Shown here: positions 38,220-48,018 of the stretch, in pieces
Numbering within the stretch: the stretch's first letter is position 1
How the letters are laid out: each line of letters starts with the position of its first letter
Assembly (NCBI GenBank): GCA_963768165.1
Contig: CAVYHJ010000006.1
Location: 1 to 64,000, forward strand
Source of the DNA: CAVYHJ01 sp963768165 [NCBI: uncultured bacterium]
GTDB taxonomy: Bacteria > UBP4 > UBA4092
Length of the DNA: 64,000 nucleotides
Direction of reading: 5' to 3'
Program-made: the position numbers and the translations under genes
Notes under the pieces: model-generated
Told to the model about the DNA's origin: nothing
Seen by the model: the letters and a program-made list of their open reading frames with translations, nothing else
Database searches by the model: none

Positions 38220-41200
38220 ATGTATAAGAAAAAGTGGTTCTCTCGACTATTTATCGGTATATTCTTTTTTTTAATTGTATATTTATCTTTTTTACAAAAC
38301 ATATATGCACTGGCGATTGATGGTGTTGCCTACGACGACTCTGCGTTTAATGGTGGGAATAGTAGTGTTTGCACTTCTATTTGGATTCATGTAATAGGTA
38401 TTAATACAAATGCTGCTGTTAATGGAGGATTAACTATTACTGTTGATGGCCAAGGAACTAACAGTGATACATTAGGAAGCTTGGATACATGTTATGATCT
38501 TTATACGAATGATGAAATAGATACGTATAATCGGTTATGTCAATATAGTTATTGTTTTGTTACGGCTTCGTATACGGATGATTCTGGAAATATCACTACT
38601 TACCCTTGTGAACAAAGTAACACAAATGGTATGTATTGGACTATTTATGGTGTTACTGATTCTACTATTTTGATTTGTAATCCTGCTCAAGGTTGGGCTT
38701 GTGGCAGTGACGCTGATACTAATCCTGACGATTTAAATACTTCTCAAGCGTGCTTTACTGGAAATGATCTTTGGTTGAATGTATTCTCTGGAGGTAATCC
38801 AGGGTTTTACAATGGACCCCATACAATAACGGTAACACAATTTTATGCGACTTGGACATCATTCCTGACCGATGCAGGGACCTATCCATGTCAGGGTTTT
38901 GAAGGTGTTACTGTAAATTATTATTTACTCTCTAGTGACGCTGTATCTTCAACAATAGATTTTGAAAATACACTTCCCGGAGTTAACGCCTGTTCTCAAT
39001 CCGTTGACTCCTCTATTGAGCCTACATTCTGTGAATTGGGAGTTTGTATATATCCCTTTTGTTTTGCTAAAAACAAAATATATACTCTACAAAATGATAT
39101 TACCATGTCGGGAACCCCTGGATTATCAATGACCCGGGCCTATAATCTGCGTCAACCTTTTAGTGATTACAGTGTAGCAAACGGGTTTTATGAAATGGGC
39201 TATGGATGGTGGTCGGAGTATTCTCAATGCATTGAAGACAATTATGGATGGGTCTACTATTTTGATGAAACCGGCAGGAAAATTTATTTTCAAAGGACGA
39301 CTCCTTATTTCTCAGATTATCAACCAAATCTAACAGAATACTACTGCCAGGAGACGGAATACGTTCTTACAAAAACTAATTCCATGGAAGAGGAGGTTGT
39401 GGGAGATACGCTTGGACAGCAAAATCAAGGATATCAGTATACTTTAATAAAAGGTAACGGCTGTTGCGGTGGTGGATATAAAACGTTGACGTTCGATAAA
39501 CTTGGAAGAATAACGCAGATTGCAGATTCTAATAATAATACAATTAATATTGATTATTGTCTTAACCATGATCAATTTGGTTGTCTTACTGAAGACTGGA
39601 CATATACACCGCTTACAACACAAATCTATAATTCCAATGGACAAGTTATTCACCTAATTAGATATAATATCGGAGATGAAACAACTAAAATTCAGTATGC
39701 GGTATGTTATAACACCAATGATCAAAATTTATCGATTTTGACTGTAAAGTATAATTATGACGGTTATGACAATTTAACCAGTGTTATCAACCAAGGAGGG
39801 CAAACTGCCAGTTTTATTTATTCGGATGCGGCGAATCATCAACTTTCACAATATATAAATATCAATGGAGAAACCACAAATTGGGTTTTTGATACCAATG
39901 GCGTTTGTACGAATACCAATGTCAATGGAATCTTCAGTCTATTTACATATAATTTTCAACCTACGAACAATCTTACCATTCAGGCAGATACGGCTAATAA
40001 ACAGGTCATTTATCATTGGCTGAATAACGGAATTGTTACTGGGAAAGACTATCCCGATAATTCTTCAACACAACAATTCCCCGACCAATACAATAACATC
40101 ACTACGGCCATCAATGAAAATGGCGATACAACGAATATGTTTTATGACGCATACAATAACCTTACGACCGCTATTGATTATGCGGGGAATACCACCCAAT
40201 ATTTTTATGATGATAATTTTGAAGTATGCACCACCTTGATCAATGCCGCAGGACAGCAATATAACTTTTTACTGGATGGAAACGGGAATATTACCACCAT
40301 GATTTTCCCGGATTCCTCCCAATGGTACGCCTATTACGACAGTTCCGGGAATTTAACGACATTGGTCAATCCCTTGGGCTATGCTTCGTATTACTTCTAT
40401 GATGTGTATGGGAACCCCTCGGGGTTTCAAGATCCTCTGGGGAATCAGAGTTTTACTTTTTATGACAGTTTTGGAAATCTAACCGCCACCATCAATGCGT
40501 TATCCCAACAAGTGGAATTCCAATATGATACTCTTGACCGGGTTACAGCGGTGCTAATGCCCTTGGGTCGCAATTCGTATCTTTCGTATAATAACACCTT
40601 CAATCCCATCTCCGCCATAGACCCCATGGGACATCAAACCCAGTTCCAGTACGATAGTTTGGATAGACTCACGAGTACTTTGTCCGCGGCATCCACCTCT
40701 ATTTCCAAATATTATGACAACTATAGCCTGTTAACCACGGGAATGGATGAAAATGGCAATCCAACTTTTTATCAATATGACAGTTGTAGTAGATTAATTC
40801 AAGGTATAGATGCCGCAGGGAATTATAGTCAGGTTTATTACGATGCCGCCAGCCAGGTGACCTCGGCACGTAAACCGGATGGAACTTTATTACCCCGTTG
40901 GTACGATGTTTTGGGACAGGTTACCGCCTATGTTCATGGAGAAACCCAAGGATTAGTCACTACTTTTCAATGGTACGACGTGTTGGGGAATTTAACGACG
41001 GTCTACGACATCAATCAAGGTTATACTCAATATTACTATGACCTCATGGGACGGATTACCACCAAATGTTATTCCACTTATACGGTTTCCTATTTTTATG
41101 ATGTATTGGGACGAAAGACGGCATATCTTGACCCGCAGGGGAATCTTTTCACGTATACCTATGATGCGGACAATCACCTGATTTCCCTAAACAATTGGGC

Positions 41201-43010
41201 GAACCAGACGACCTCTTATAGTTATGACGCCTTGGGAGAGGAGACCGCAGAGTATTATCCCAACGGTACGATAATGAATTATTATTATGATGTTTTGGGT
41301 GAGCTGACATCCATCCAATTTTCTTATGCCCCCGTGGGAGAACAGAATGCGCAGTATTATGCCAATGGTAAGAGAATGAATTATTCCCATAATGCCTTCG
41401 GGAGACTGACATCCATCCAAATTTCAAACAACTATGCTTATGGACAAACTTCTTCCATACTGTTGAATGCGGGGAGTCAGGAAACCAGTACGAATTATGG
41501 GTTGCAACTGGCCATCGGAGATACAGTAATTGGCCAATCCTCCTCGGCAAATTATACCGTTCATTGGGGACTGGGACAATTTAATTATATGAATCCTTCC
41601 ACTCTTAATTATATAAATCCATCTACCTTGCAAGTGTTGGCGTATGCGTATGATTCTGTGGGGAATAGGACTTTGCAAGTAGACATCTCCAATAATTCCA
41701 CCTTCTATTATTACGATACTTTGTATCGTCTCACGACCGAGCAACGGATTGGAACCAATGCCTACACGCGAAGCTATACCTATGACCCTGCCGGGAATCG
41801 GACCCAGATGCTGATTCTGTCCGATAGCACATCTACTACCACATATATCCTGAATAACTTGAACCAAATCACCGCTTCCACGACCAATGGGGTGGAAACC
41901 CTTTACTCCTATGATGCCAATGGGAACTTGCTCTCCAAAGGAAGTACGTCCTATTTGTGGAATAAAGACGACCAACTCATCACCGTGTTCTTGAGTAACG
42001 ATACGGTGAGTTATCTCTATGATTCCTTTGGACGAAGGTCCCAGAGGGTACATGGGAATTCGACTACAAACTATCAATTGGAAGGGTTGGATACACAAAT
42101 TGAATTAGACAACAGCACAGTCCAGCGAACCTATACTCTATCGGGAGGACTCACCGGACAAATCATTTCCGTTCGATATAACGGGGATGATTACTTCTAT
42201 CACTATGATTCTTGGGGAAATGTTCTATTTATTACTGATTCTTCAGGAGCTATTGTTTCTTCCTATATCCAGGAAAGTTTCGGAAATGTTCTTGATAACC
42301 TAATTGGGTTTCCTATACAACATAATTTACAAAGTGAATATCAAGAGGGTCCTCCAAATTATTATCACTTAAATACGGGGGAACTGGACCCGGTCACAGG
42401 TCTCTACCATTGTCAATCTCGTTGGTATGATCCAACCTCTGGAACATGGATTTGTAACGATTATTATAAATATAGTAGTTATAAATCTAATTCTAATAAT
42501 AATCCTAATTCATTAATTTTAAAGCCAGTACCTTTAGAATTAGATCCACAACTTATTGACCTTATAATAGCATTTTCTATGCCGGGAGGAAACGAAGGTA
42601 AAGCGGGCGAAGGGTTGTTGTCTAAAATATGCAAAATAAAATATATACCGATTTGGGGTAGAACTTTTCTGGGGGAAGGAACTCTTGGGGTGGCCAAAGA
42701 GGGTTATGGATTTACATCCTTTGAGGCTCTTAAAAAATATTTAGGGGATCCTGGACCGAATAATGTATGGCATCATATTGTGGAACAACGGGAGCCAAAT
42801 GTATTACGATTTAAACCATGTAATATTCATAATACTAAAAATGCAATTGCTGTAAGTAAGGAAATTAATCAAAAAATTGCCGATTATTTTTCTTCAAAAC
42901 AACCCTTTACTGAAGGAATGACTCTTAGAGAGTGGTTAAATAATCAGCCCTATGAGGAACATTACAAACGGGGAATAGAAGCATTAAAAATTTATGGTGT
43001 GTTAAAATAG
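38220..43010 (+). CDS. Rhs-family polymorphic toxin with WHH/HNH-like nuclease tip
   Basis: The start is ATG 38220 (MYKKKWFSRLFIGIFFFLIVYL), with TGGAGG upstream. The 1,596-residue protein has a signal or anchor segment and an unusual Cys-rich N-terminal region (to about residue 290). TMSGTPGLSMTRAYNL follows, the start of the Rhs shell. Next comes a long array of YD repeats (YYDxxGxLT). The core ends near ELDPVTGLYHCQSRWYDP (about residue 1390). The tip, about 1412-1596, is unrelated to the shell and contains NNVWHHIVEQ and NIHNTKNAIAV, which resemble HNH/EndoVII-type nuclease toxins with a WHH-like motif. The shell would enclose and deliver the tip. DUF2019-type genes directly downstream are the likely immunity genes. 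Confidence 0.88.
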   Translation: MYKKKWFSRLFIGIFFFLIVYLSFLQNIYALAIDGVAYDDSAFNGGNSSVCTSIWIHVIGINTNAAVNGGLTITVDGQGTNSDTLGSLDTCYDLYTNDEIDTYNRLCQYSYCFVTASYTDDSGNITTYPCEQSNTNGMYWTIYGVTDSTILICNPAQGWACGSDADTNPDDLNTSQACFTGNDLWLNVFSGGNPGFYNGPHTITVTQFYATWTSFLTDAGTYPCQGFEGVTVNYYLLSSDAVSSTIDFENTLPGVNACSQSVDSSIEPTFCELGVCIYPFCFAKNKIYTLQNDITMSGTPGLSMTRAYNLRQPFSDYSVANGFYEMGYGWWSEYSQCIEDNYGWVYYFDETGRKIYFQRTTPYFSDYQPNLTEYYCQETEYVLTKTNSMEEEVVGDTLGQQNQGYQYTLIKGNGCCGGGYKTLTFDKLGRITQIADSNNNTINIDYCLNHDQFGCLTEDWTYTPLTTQIYNSNGQVIHLIRYNIGDETTKIQYAVCYNTNDQNLSILTVKYNYDGYDNLTSVINQGGQTASFIYSDAANHQLSQYININGETTNWVFDTNGVCTNTNVNGIFSLFTYNFQPTNNLTIQADTANKQVIYHWLNNGIVTGKDYPDNSSTQQFPDQYNNITTAINENGDTTNMFYDAYNNLTTAIDYAGNTTQYFYDDNFEVCTTLINAAGQQYNFLLDGNGNITTMIFPDSSQWYAYYDSSGNLTTLVNPLGYASYYFYDVYGNPSGFQDPLGNQSFTFYDSFGNLTATINALSQQVEFQYDTLDRVTAVLMPLGRNSYLSYNNTFNPISAIDPMGHQTQFQYDSLDRLTSTLSAASTSISKYYDNYSLLTTGMDENGNPTFYQYDSCSRLIQGIDAAGNYSQVYYDAASQVTSARKPDGTLLPRWYDVLGQVTAYVHGETQGLVTTFQWYDVLGNLTTVYDINQGYTQYYYDLMGRITTKCYSTYTVSYFYDVLGRKTAYLDPQGNLFTYTYDADNHLISLNNWANQTTSYSYDALGEETAEYYPNGTIMNYYYDVLGELTSIQFSYAPVGEQNAQYYANGKRMNYSHNAFGRLTSIQISNNYAYGQTSSILLNAGSQETSTNYGLQLAIGDTVIGQSSSANYTVHWGLGQFNYMNPSTLNYINPSTLQVLAYAYDSVGNRTLQVDISNNSTFYYYDTLYRLTTEQRIGTNAYTRSYTYDPAGNRTQMLILSDSTSTTTYILNNLNQITASTTNGVETLYSYDANGNLLSKGSTSYLWNKDDQLITVFLSNDTVSYLYDSFGRRSQRVHGNSTTNYQLEGLDTQIELDNSTVQRTYTLSGGLTGQIISVRYNGDDYFYHYDSWGNVLFITDSSGAIVSSYIQESFGNVLDNLIGFPIQHNLQSEYQEGPPNYYHLNTGELDPVTGLYHCQSRWYDPTSGTWICNDYYKYSSYKSNSNNNPNSLILKPVPLELDPQLIDLIIAFSMPGGNEGKAGEGLLSKICKIKYIPIWGRTFLGEGTLGVAKEGYGFTSFEALKKYLGDPGPNNVWHHIVEQREPNVLRFKPCNIHNTKNAIAVSKEINQKIADYFSSKQPFTEGMTLREWLNNQPYEEHYKRGIEALKIYGVLK

Positions 43011-43027
43011 CAATTAGGGAGTTATAT

Positions 43028-43375
43028 ATGAAAAATTTAGATAAATTAATTAATAAATATATTGAAGCTGCTATCCTGCAAGGAAAGGCAACGAATGAGG
43101 CAAAATCTAAAACAGGAAATCAGCAATATACTATTATTTCAAAGATTTATCATCAATTAAAAAATGATCCAGAAGTTGGATTATTACCTTTGGTTAAATT
43201 GTTAAATCATTCCAATGATTATGTAAAATTATGGGCAGCCGCACAAACATTATCAATAGAACCTAAAAAAGCCGAGAAGGTACTTCTGGAGCTAAGCGAA
43301 AAACCAAGATTTCTAGGGTATAATGCTAAAATGACTTTGGAGGAATGGAGAAAAAAAGGGGAACTGAAGTTTTAA
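43028..43375 (+). CDS. DUF2019-type protein, likely immunity (copy 1)
   Basis: The 115-residue helical protein has LINKYIEAAILQGKATNEAKSKTGNQQY and a HEAT-like LLPLVKLLNHSNDYVKLWAAAQTLSIEPKKAEKVL. This matches the DUF2019 pattern (conserved AA, PxxAxxVL, tail TLxEW). It starts 17 bases after the Rhs stop, with AGGGAG upstream. Position right after a toxin tip supports an immunity role (inference). It is nearly identical to copy 3. Confidence 0.85.
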   Translation: MKNLDKLINKYIEAAILQGKATNEAKSKTGNQQYTIISKIYHQLKNDPEVGLLPLVKLLNHSNDYVKLWAAAQTLSIEPKKAEKVLLELSEKPRFLGYNAKMTLEEWRKKGELKF

Positions 43376-43376
43376 T

Positions 43377-43718
43377 ATGATGAATTTTGATAGGCTAATC
43401 AATAAATTTATTAATACCGCAATTTTGCATGGAGAAGCATCTAACGAAGGAAAATATATAATTGCATACCGACAATATAAAGTTGTTGTAAATATTGTTA
43501 ATAAACTAAAAAATGATTCAATGGTTGGACTTTCTCCATTAATTCCACTATTAAAACATCCCAATGATTATGTAAAGTTAGCCGCAGCTGCTTATACTTT
43601 TTCCATAGCGACACAAAAGGCTGAGAAAGTACTCATAGAACTCAGTGAAAAACCAAAAACATTAGGGCTTAATGCCACAATCATCTTAAGAGAATGGAAG
43701 AATGGAAACATGCATTAA
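43377..43718 (+). CDS. DUF2019-type protein, likely immunity (copy 2, diverged)
   Basis: The 113-residue protein is clearly homologous to its neighbours (LINKFINTAILHGEASNEGK, HPNDYVKLAAAAYTFSI, KAEKVLIELSEKP) but much more diverged. It follows copy 1 after a single base. It may be immunity to a different toxin variant. Confidence 0.83.
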   Translation: MMNFDRLINKFINTAILHGEASNEGKYIIAYRQYKVVVNIVNKLKNDSMVGLSPLIPLLKHPNDYVKLAAAAYTFSIATQKAEKVLIELSEKPKTLGLNATIILREWKNGNMH

Positions 43719-43728
43719 ATATTAAGCT

Positions 43729-44079
43729 ATGAGTATAAGAAATTTAGATAAATTAATTAATAAATATATTGAAGCTGCTATCCTGCAAGGAAAGGCAACG
43801 AATGAGGCAAAATCTAAAACAGGAAATCAGCAATATACTATTATTTCAAAGATTTATCATCAATTGAAAAATGATCCAGAAGTTGGATTATTGCCTTTGG
43901 TTAAATTGTTAAATCATTCCAATGATTATGTAAGATTATGGGCTGCTGCACACACGTTATCAATCAATCCCGAAAAAGCTGAGAAAGTACTTATGGAACT
44001 CAGTGATAAAAAACCATTTTGGGGGTTTAATGCTAAAATGACTTTACAGGAATGGAAAAAGGGAAGCTTAAATTTTTAA
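43729..44079 (+). CDS. DUF2019-type protein, likely immunity (copy 3)
   Basis: The 116-residue protein has a first 70 codons almost identical at DNA level to copy 1 (43742-43963 against 43043-43265). Its C-terminus (NPEKAEKVLMELSDKKPFWGFN) differs. That is a hybrid pattern expected from duplication and recombination. Confidence 0.85.
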   Translation: MSIRNLDKLINKYIEAAILQGKATNEAKSKTGNQQYTIISKIYHQLKNDPEVGLLPLVKLLNHSNDYVRLWAAAHTLSINPEKAEKVLMELSDKKPFWGFNAKMTLQEWKKGSLNF

Positions 44080-44141
44080 CACTTTAAGATTTCTTGATAA
44101 CTTTATAAACATTCAACCACCCCAATAATATATAATAATTC

Positions 44142-44921
44142 GTGATACAACAATTTTATATTCTGAAACCCGAAGGGGATGAATTATTTGGGACGAAATT
44201 TGCCTATGGACAGATGGGAACGCCGTATTCATTAGGAGATTGTGAGTATTGTCCAAAGTGTCATTCAGCGGTTAGTATGTTGTTATGGCTTCCGCTCCAT
44301 CGCTTAGAGTTATCTTCCTCGAAACCAGAGAAATGGGGTGATTTCTTATTTGGAGCAGATTATCACCCCTTTGTTTCAGCAAAATTTAAAAGTATCTTTG
44401 AGCAAGAAGAATTGAAAGGGTTGATAACGTTCCATCCACCAGCAAAGATTATTAAACTGGGGACTAAAAGTCCTAAGGATGTTATCGAGTCTTTACCGGT
44501 TTATCATATGATGGAAATTCCTTGTGAGGGAGCAGAAATTGATATTGAAGCATCCCACATGGTATACAACAAGCCATCCAATTGTGATAAATGTAAACAA
44601 TCAAATCGGATTTTTAAAAGTCATAAAGGATTAATAATTAAAGAGAATTCCTGGATAGGGTTGGATATCTTTCGACCATGGGGTGGTTTGAATTATATTT
44701 TTGTTACCGAAAGATTCAAATCTGTATTAGAAAAATACAAACCGACTAACTATTTATTATATCCCGCAGATCAATGGTGGGAAGAAGAACCCAATTTGAA
44801 TCCCTTTTATACGCATGAAGATGCTAAAAGGGAAAAGGAACTAGCGGAACAATTTAGAAGAAGTATGAAAGATGCAAAAATTACAATAACCCTTCCAAAA
44901 GGATTTCAAAATAAAACGTAG
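44142..44921 (+). CDS. Double-CXXC protein, Gmx_para_CXXCG-like
   Basis: The start is GTG 44142. The 259-residue protein has two Cys pairs: CEYCPKC near residue 34 and CDKCKQ near 150. Together they could form a zinc ribbon. The stretches ADYHPFVSAKFKSIF and GLDIFRPWGGLNYIFVTERFK resemble the myxobacterial double-CXXCG family. Similar genes are found beside Rhs toxins, so immunity is possible, but family membership is tentative. AT-rich like the other accessory genes here. Confidence 0.6.
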   Translation: MIQQFYILKPEGDELFGTKFAYGQMGTPYSLGDCEYCPKCHSAVSMLLWLPLHRLELSSSKPEKWGDFLFGADYHPFVSAKFKSIFEQEELKGLITFHPPAKIIKLGTKSPKDVIESLPVYHMMEIPCEGAEIDIEASHMVYNKPSNCDKCKQSNRIFKSHKGLIIKENSWIGLDIFRPWGGLNYIFVTERFKSVLEKYKPTNYLLYPADQWWEEEPNLNPFYTHEDAKREKELAEQFRRSMKDAKITITLPKGFQNKT

Positions 44922-45046
44922 ACAACTAATCTTCAAAACCACCATCGAATGGGTTGATTACAAGAGATTGCTTCCACCGGTACTTTTAACTGGAAATGAA
45001 ACTAAAAAACTACCTGTTATAATGTAAAAATAAATAACAAATAATC

Positions 45047-45787
45047 ATGGATCTTGATGAAGAAATAAAGAAAAGTTTAAAACATTCTGAGGATTTGAAA
45101 AAGTCTGGATTAGGTCCAAAAGACGTCCGAAAGTATATTCGGAAACATTTTAAACCTTTTGCCAAAGAATATGGTTTCCAATTTCGGACCCAAATTACAC
45201 TATATCGGATCCATCAAAATGTACTTCATTCACTAGGGTTTGAGAATCTCTCCAGCGGCTTTACCTGTCAAGTTGCGATTCAACCATTATATTATCCTGG
45301 CGATTCATATTTTTTTAATTTCGGTGATAGAATCAGTAACTTTAAAGTTCATCTTTTAGAAACTTGGGATTATCTATATCCAGAGAAGGGTGTTCTTGAG
45401 ATATTAGAGCTAGTGAAACGAGATGTACTCCCTTGGTTTGACAAATTTGGACACCCCGCAGGTATCATAGATTTTGTTGAAAATTATAAGGAGTATAAAA
45501 AAGAATATGTGTATTGTAGAATCTCACCAGATGCTCGTGAAGAGAGTGCCTGTTTTAGTTATCTATATCTAGGACAATATCAAAAAGCGACTGAATATTT
45601 AAAAAAAGGTATTGTGTTATTGAAACAAATTATACAAGAACATCCTGAATGGTCAGTTGACTGGCATGGGAAAGAGTTAGCTATGTATGAACATTTATTG
45701 GGTTTAATTCAAAATGATCCTCCTAAAATAAAACCTCAATTAGATGAGTATATTCAATATACCAAGAAAAATTTGAAAATTGAATAA
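45047..45787 (+). CDS. Unknown accessory protein, possibly DUF4304-like
   Basis: The 246-residue protein has no signal peptide. FKPFAKEYGFQFRTQITLYRIH and FTCQVAIQPLYYPGD resemble the DUF4304 type of immunity-associated proteins. The C-terminal half is helical (YLYLGQYQKATEYLKKGIVLLKQI, TPR-like). It sits immediately before the orphan Rhs tip. It may be immunity for a tip now lost. Assignment is weak. Confidence 0.5.
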   Translation: MDLDEEIKKSLKHSEDLKKSGLGPKDVRKYIRKHFKPFAKEYGFQFRTQITLYRIHQNVLHSLGFENLSSGFTCQVAIQPLYYPGDSYFFNFGDRISNFKVHLLETWDYLYPEKGVLEILELVKRDVLPWFDKFGHPAGIIDFVENYKEYKKEYVYCRISPDAREESACFSYLYLGQYQKATEYLKKGIVLLKQIIQEHPEWSVDWHGKELAMYEHLLGLIQNDPPKIKPQLDEYIQYTKKNLKIE

Positions 45788-45933
45788 AAATATTTGTTTT
45801 ATGATAAAGATTATATTCTTGTTAATTCTGTACAACCATTTTATCCCGTTGGTATGATGTTCTAGGACAAGTTACCGCCTATGTTCATGGAGAAACCCAA
45901 GGGTTAGTCACTACTTTTCAATGGTACGACGTA

Positions 45934-47913
45934 TTGGGGAATTTAACGACGGTCTATGATATCAATCAGGGATATACCCAATATTACTATGACCTCATGG
46001 GACGGATTACCACGAAATGCTATTCCACTTATACGGTTTCCTATTTTTATGATGTATTGGGACGAAAGACGGCATATCTTGACCCCCAAGGGAATCTTTT
46101 CACGTATACCTATGATGCGGACAATCAACTGATTTCCCTAAACAATTGGACAAACCAGACGACTTCGTATAGTTATGATGCCTTGGGAGAAGAGACCGCA
46201 GAGTATTATCCCAACGGTACGAGAATGAATTATTACTACGATGTTTTGGGGGAACTGACATCCATCCAATTTTCTTATGCCCCCGTGGGAGAACAGACCA
46301 CTATGAGAATGAATCCTTACCATAATGTCGTCGGGGGACCGACATCCATCCAATTTTCAAACAACTATGCCTATGGACAAACTTCTTCCATACTGTTGAA
46401 TGCGGGGAGTCTGGAAACCAGTACGAATTATGGGTTGCAACTGGCCATCGGAGACACGGTGATTGGCCAATCCACCTCAGCGAATTATACCGTTCATTGG
46501 GGACTGGGAGAATTTAATTATGTGAATACATCCACTATACAGGTGCTGGCGTATGCCTATGATTCTGTGGGGAACCGGACCTTGCAAGTAGACCTTTCTA
46601 ATAATTCTACCTTCTATTATTACGATATCTTGTATCGGTTAACCACCGAGCAAAGAATTGGAACCAATGCCTATACGCGGATCTATACCTATGACCCTGC
46701 CGGGAATCGGACACAGATGTTGATTCTATCCGATAGCACATCTACTACCACCTATATCCTGAATAACTTGAACCAAATAACCGTTTCCACGACCAATGGG
46801 GTGGAGACTCTTTATTCCTATGATGCCAATGGGAACTTACTCTCCAAAGGGAGTACTTCGTATCTGTGGAATAAAGACAACCAACTCATCTCCGTGTTCT
46901 TGAGTAACGATACGGTGAGTTATCTCTATGATTCCTTGGGACGAAGGTCGCAGAGAATACATGGGAATTCGACTACAAATTACCAGTTGGAAGGGTTGGA
47001 TACCCAAGTTGAATTGGACAATAGCACAGTCCAGCGAACCTATACCCTATCAGGAGGACTCACTGGACAAATCATCTCCGTCCGACACAACAATGCCGAT
47101 TATTTCTATCATTACGATGCCATCGGAAACGTATTATTCATCACCGATGCATCGGGAGCCATTGTTACTGCCTATACCCAGGAAGGGTTTGGAAATGTCT
47201 TGGCAACCCTGAGCAACTTTAGCAACTCTTACCACTTAACCACCAAAGAACAAGACCCGGTAACAGGATTATATTACTTTGGTGCACGATGGTACGACCC
47301 GCAAGTGGGAAGATGGTTATCTAGAGAGCCGACAGGACAAGATGGGCCGAATTTGTATCGTTTTGGATTTAATAATCCGGTTAATGGTTTTGACCCGAAT
47401 GGGCTATCTTATATAGAATTTTTTAGGGGGGATGATATGATAGGCACATTGTATGTTTTTGATAAAGACGATAATCTTATACGTTCTATACCTGCGGGAA
47501 ATCAGACTTGCGGAGTAAACCCCAAAACAAAGAAAAAATTTACCCCTCTTCCAGACGACACCTATACAATTACAGGAAGGCCAAGGAAGGCGTATTCAAA
47601 AAACAAAAAAGATATAACCTTAAATGGAAAACTTGGGGCATATGTAATACCTATTAATGATTATACAGATGAAGATGGTGTTTTACATGATGCATTAAGA
47701 ATCCATGGAGGAAGAGGAAATTTTACTTTTCCACATTGTACAAATGGTTGTATTCGTATTTCAAACGATGACGCAAAATGGTTTTATGATAATTTTGGCG
47801 TTAAAAGTGGACAATATTATAATGACCAATTAGAATATATTAGCATAGAAACACTAGATGATCCTGATTTTCAATTTCTTGTAAATGGGAATGCGGAATT
47901 TATAAAAAATTAA
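45934..47913 (+). CDS. Orphan Rhs tip with L,D-transpeptidase (YkuD) domain
   Basis: Homology to the main Rhs core starts near 45841 (matching about 40893 on) and the frame is open from 45826. The only start candidates are weak (TTG 45934, no RBS), so it is probably a silent cassette. Its core keeps the full hallmark DPVTGLYYFGARWYDPQVGRW ... NLYRFGFNNPVNGFDPNGL. The tip after that (about 47400-47913) contains ALRIHGG and CTNGCIRISNDD, the His and Cys of a YkuD L,D-transpeptidase. It would attack or modify peptidoglycan, like Tlde1-type effectors. Recombination with the main gene would create a full toxin. Confidence 0.82.
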   Translation: MGNLTTVYDINQGYTQYYYDLMGRITTKCYSTYTVSYFYDVLGRKTAYLDPQGNLFTYTYDADNQLISLNNWTNQTTSYSYDALGEETAEYYPNGTRMNYYYDVLGELTSIQFSYAPVGEQTTMRMNPYHNVVGGPTSIQFSNNYAYGQTSSILLNAGSLETSTNYGLQLAIGDTVIGQSTSANYTVHWGLGEFNYVNTSTIQVLAYAYDSVGNRTLQVDLSNNSTFYYYDILYRLTTEQRIGTNAYTRIYTYDPAGNRTQMLILSDSTSTTTYILNNLNQITVSTTNGVETLYSYDANGNLLSKGSTSYLWNKDNQLISVFLSNDTVSYLYDSLGRRSQRIHGNSTTNYQLEGLDTQVELDNSTVQRTYTLSGGLTGQIISVRHNNADYFYHYDAIGNVLFITDASGAIVTAYTQEGFGNVLATLSNFSNSYHLTTKEQDPVTGLYYFGARWYDPQVGRWLSREPTGQDGPNLYRFGFNNPVNGFDPNGLSYIEFFRGDDMIGTLYVFDKDDNLIRSIPAGNQTCGVNPKTKKKFTPLPDDTYTITGRPRKAYSKNKKDITLNGKLGAYVIPINDYTDEDGVLHDALRIHGGRGNFTFPHCTNGCIRISNDDAKWFYDNFGVKSGQYYNDQLEYISIETLDDPDFQFLVNGNAEFIKN

Positions 47914-48018
47914 TTTAAAAGTTTTTTACATAAAAGTAAATGCAAAATAACAGATAATTATATGATTTTCAACAGGTGTTATGACAGTACGAAATAATCA
48001 TTTCGAAGGTAGATAAAG

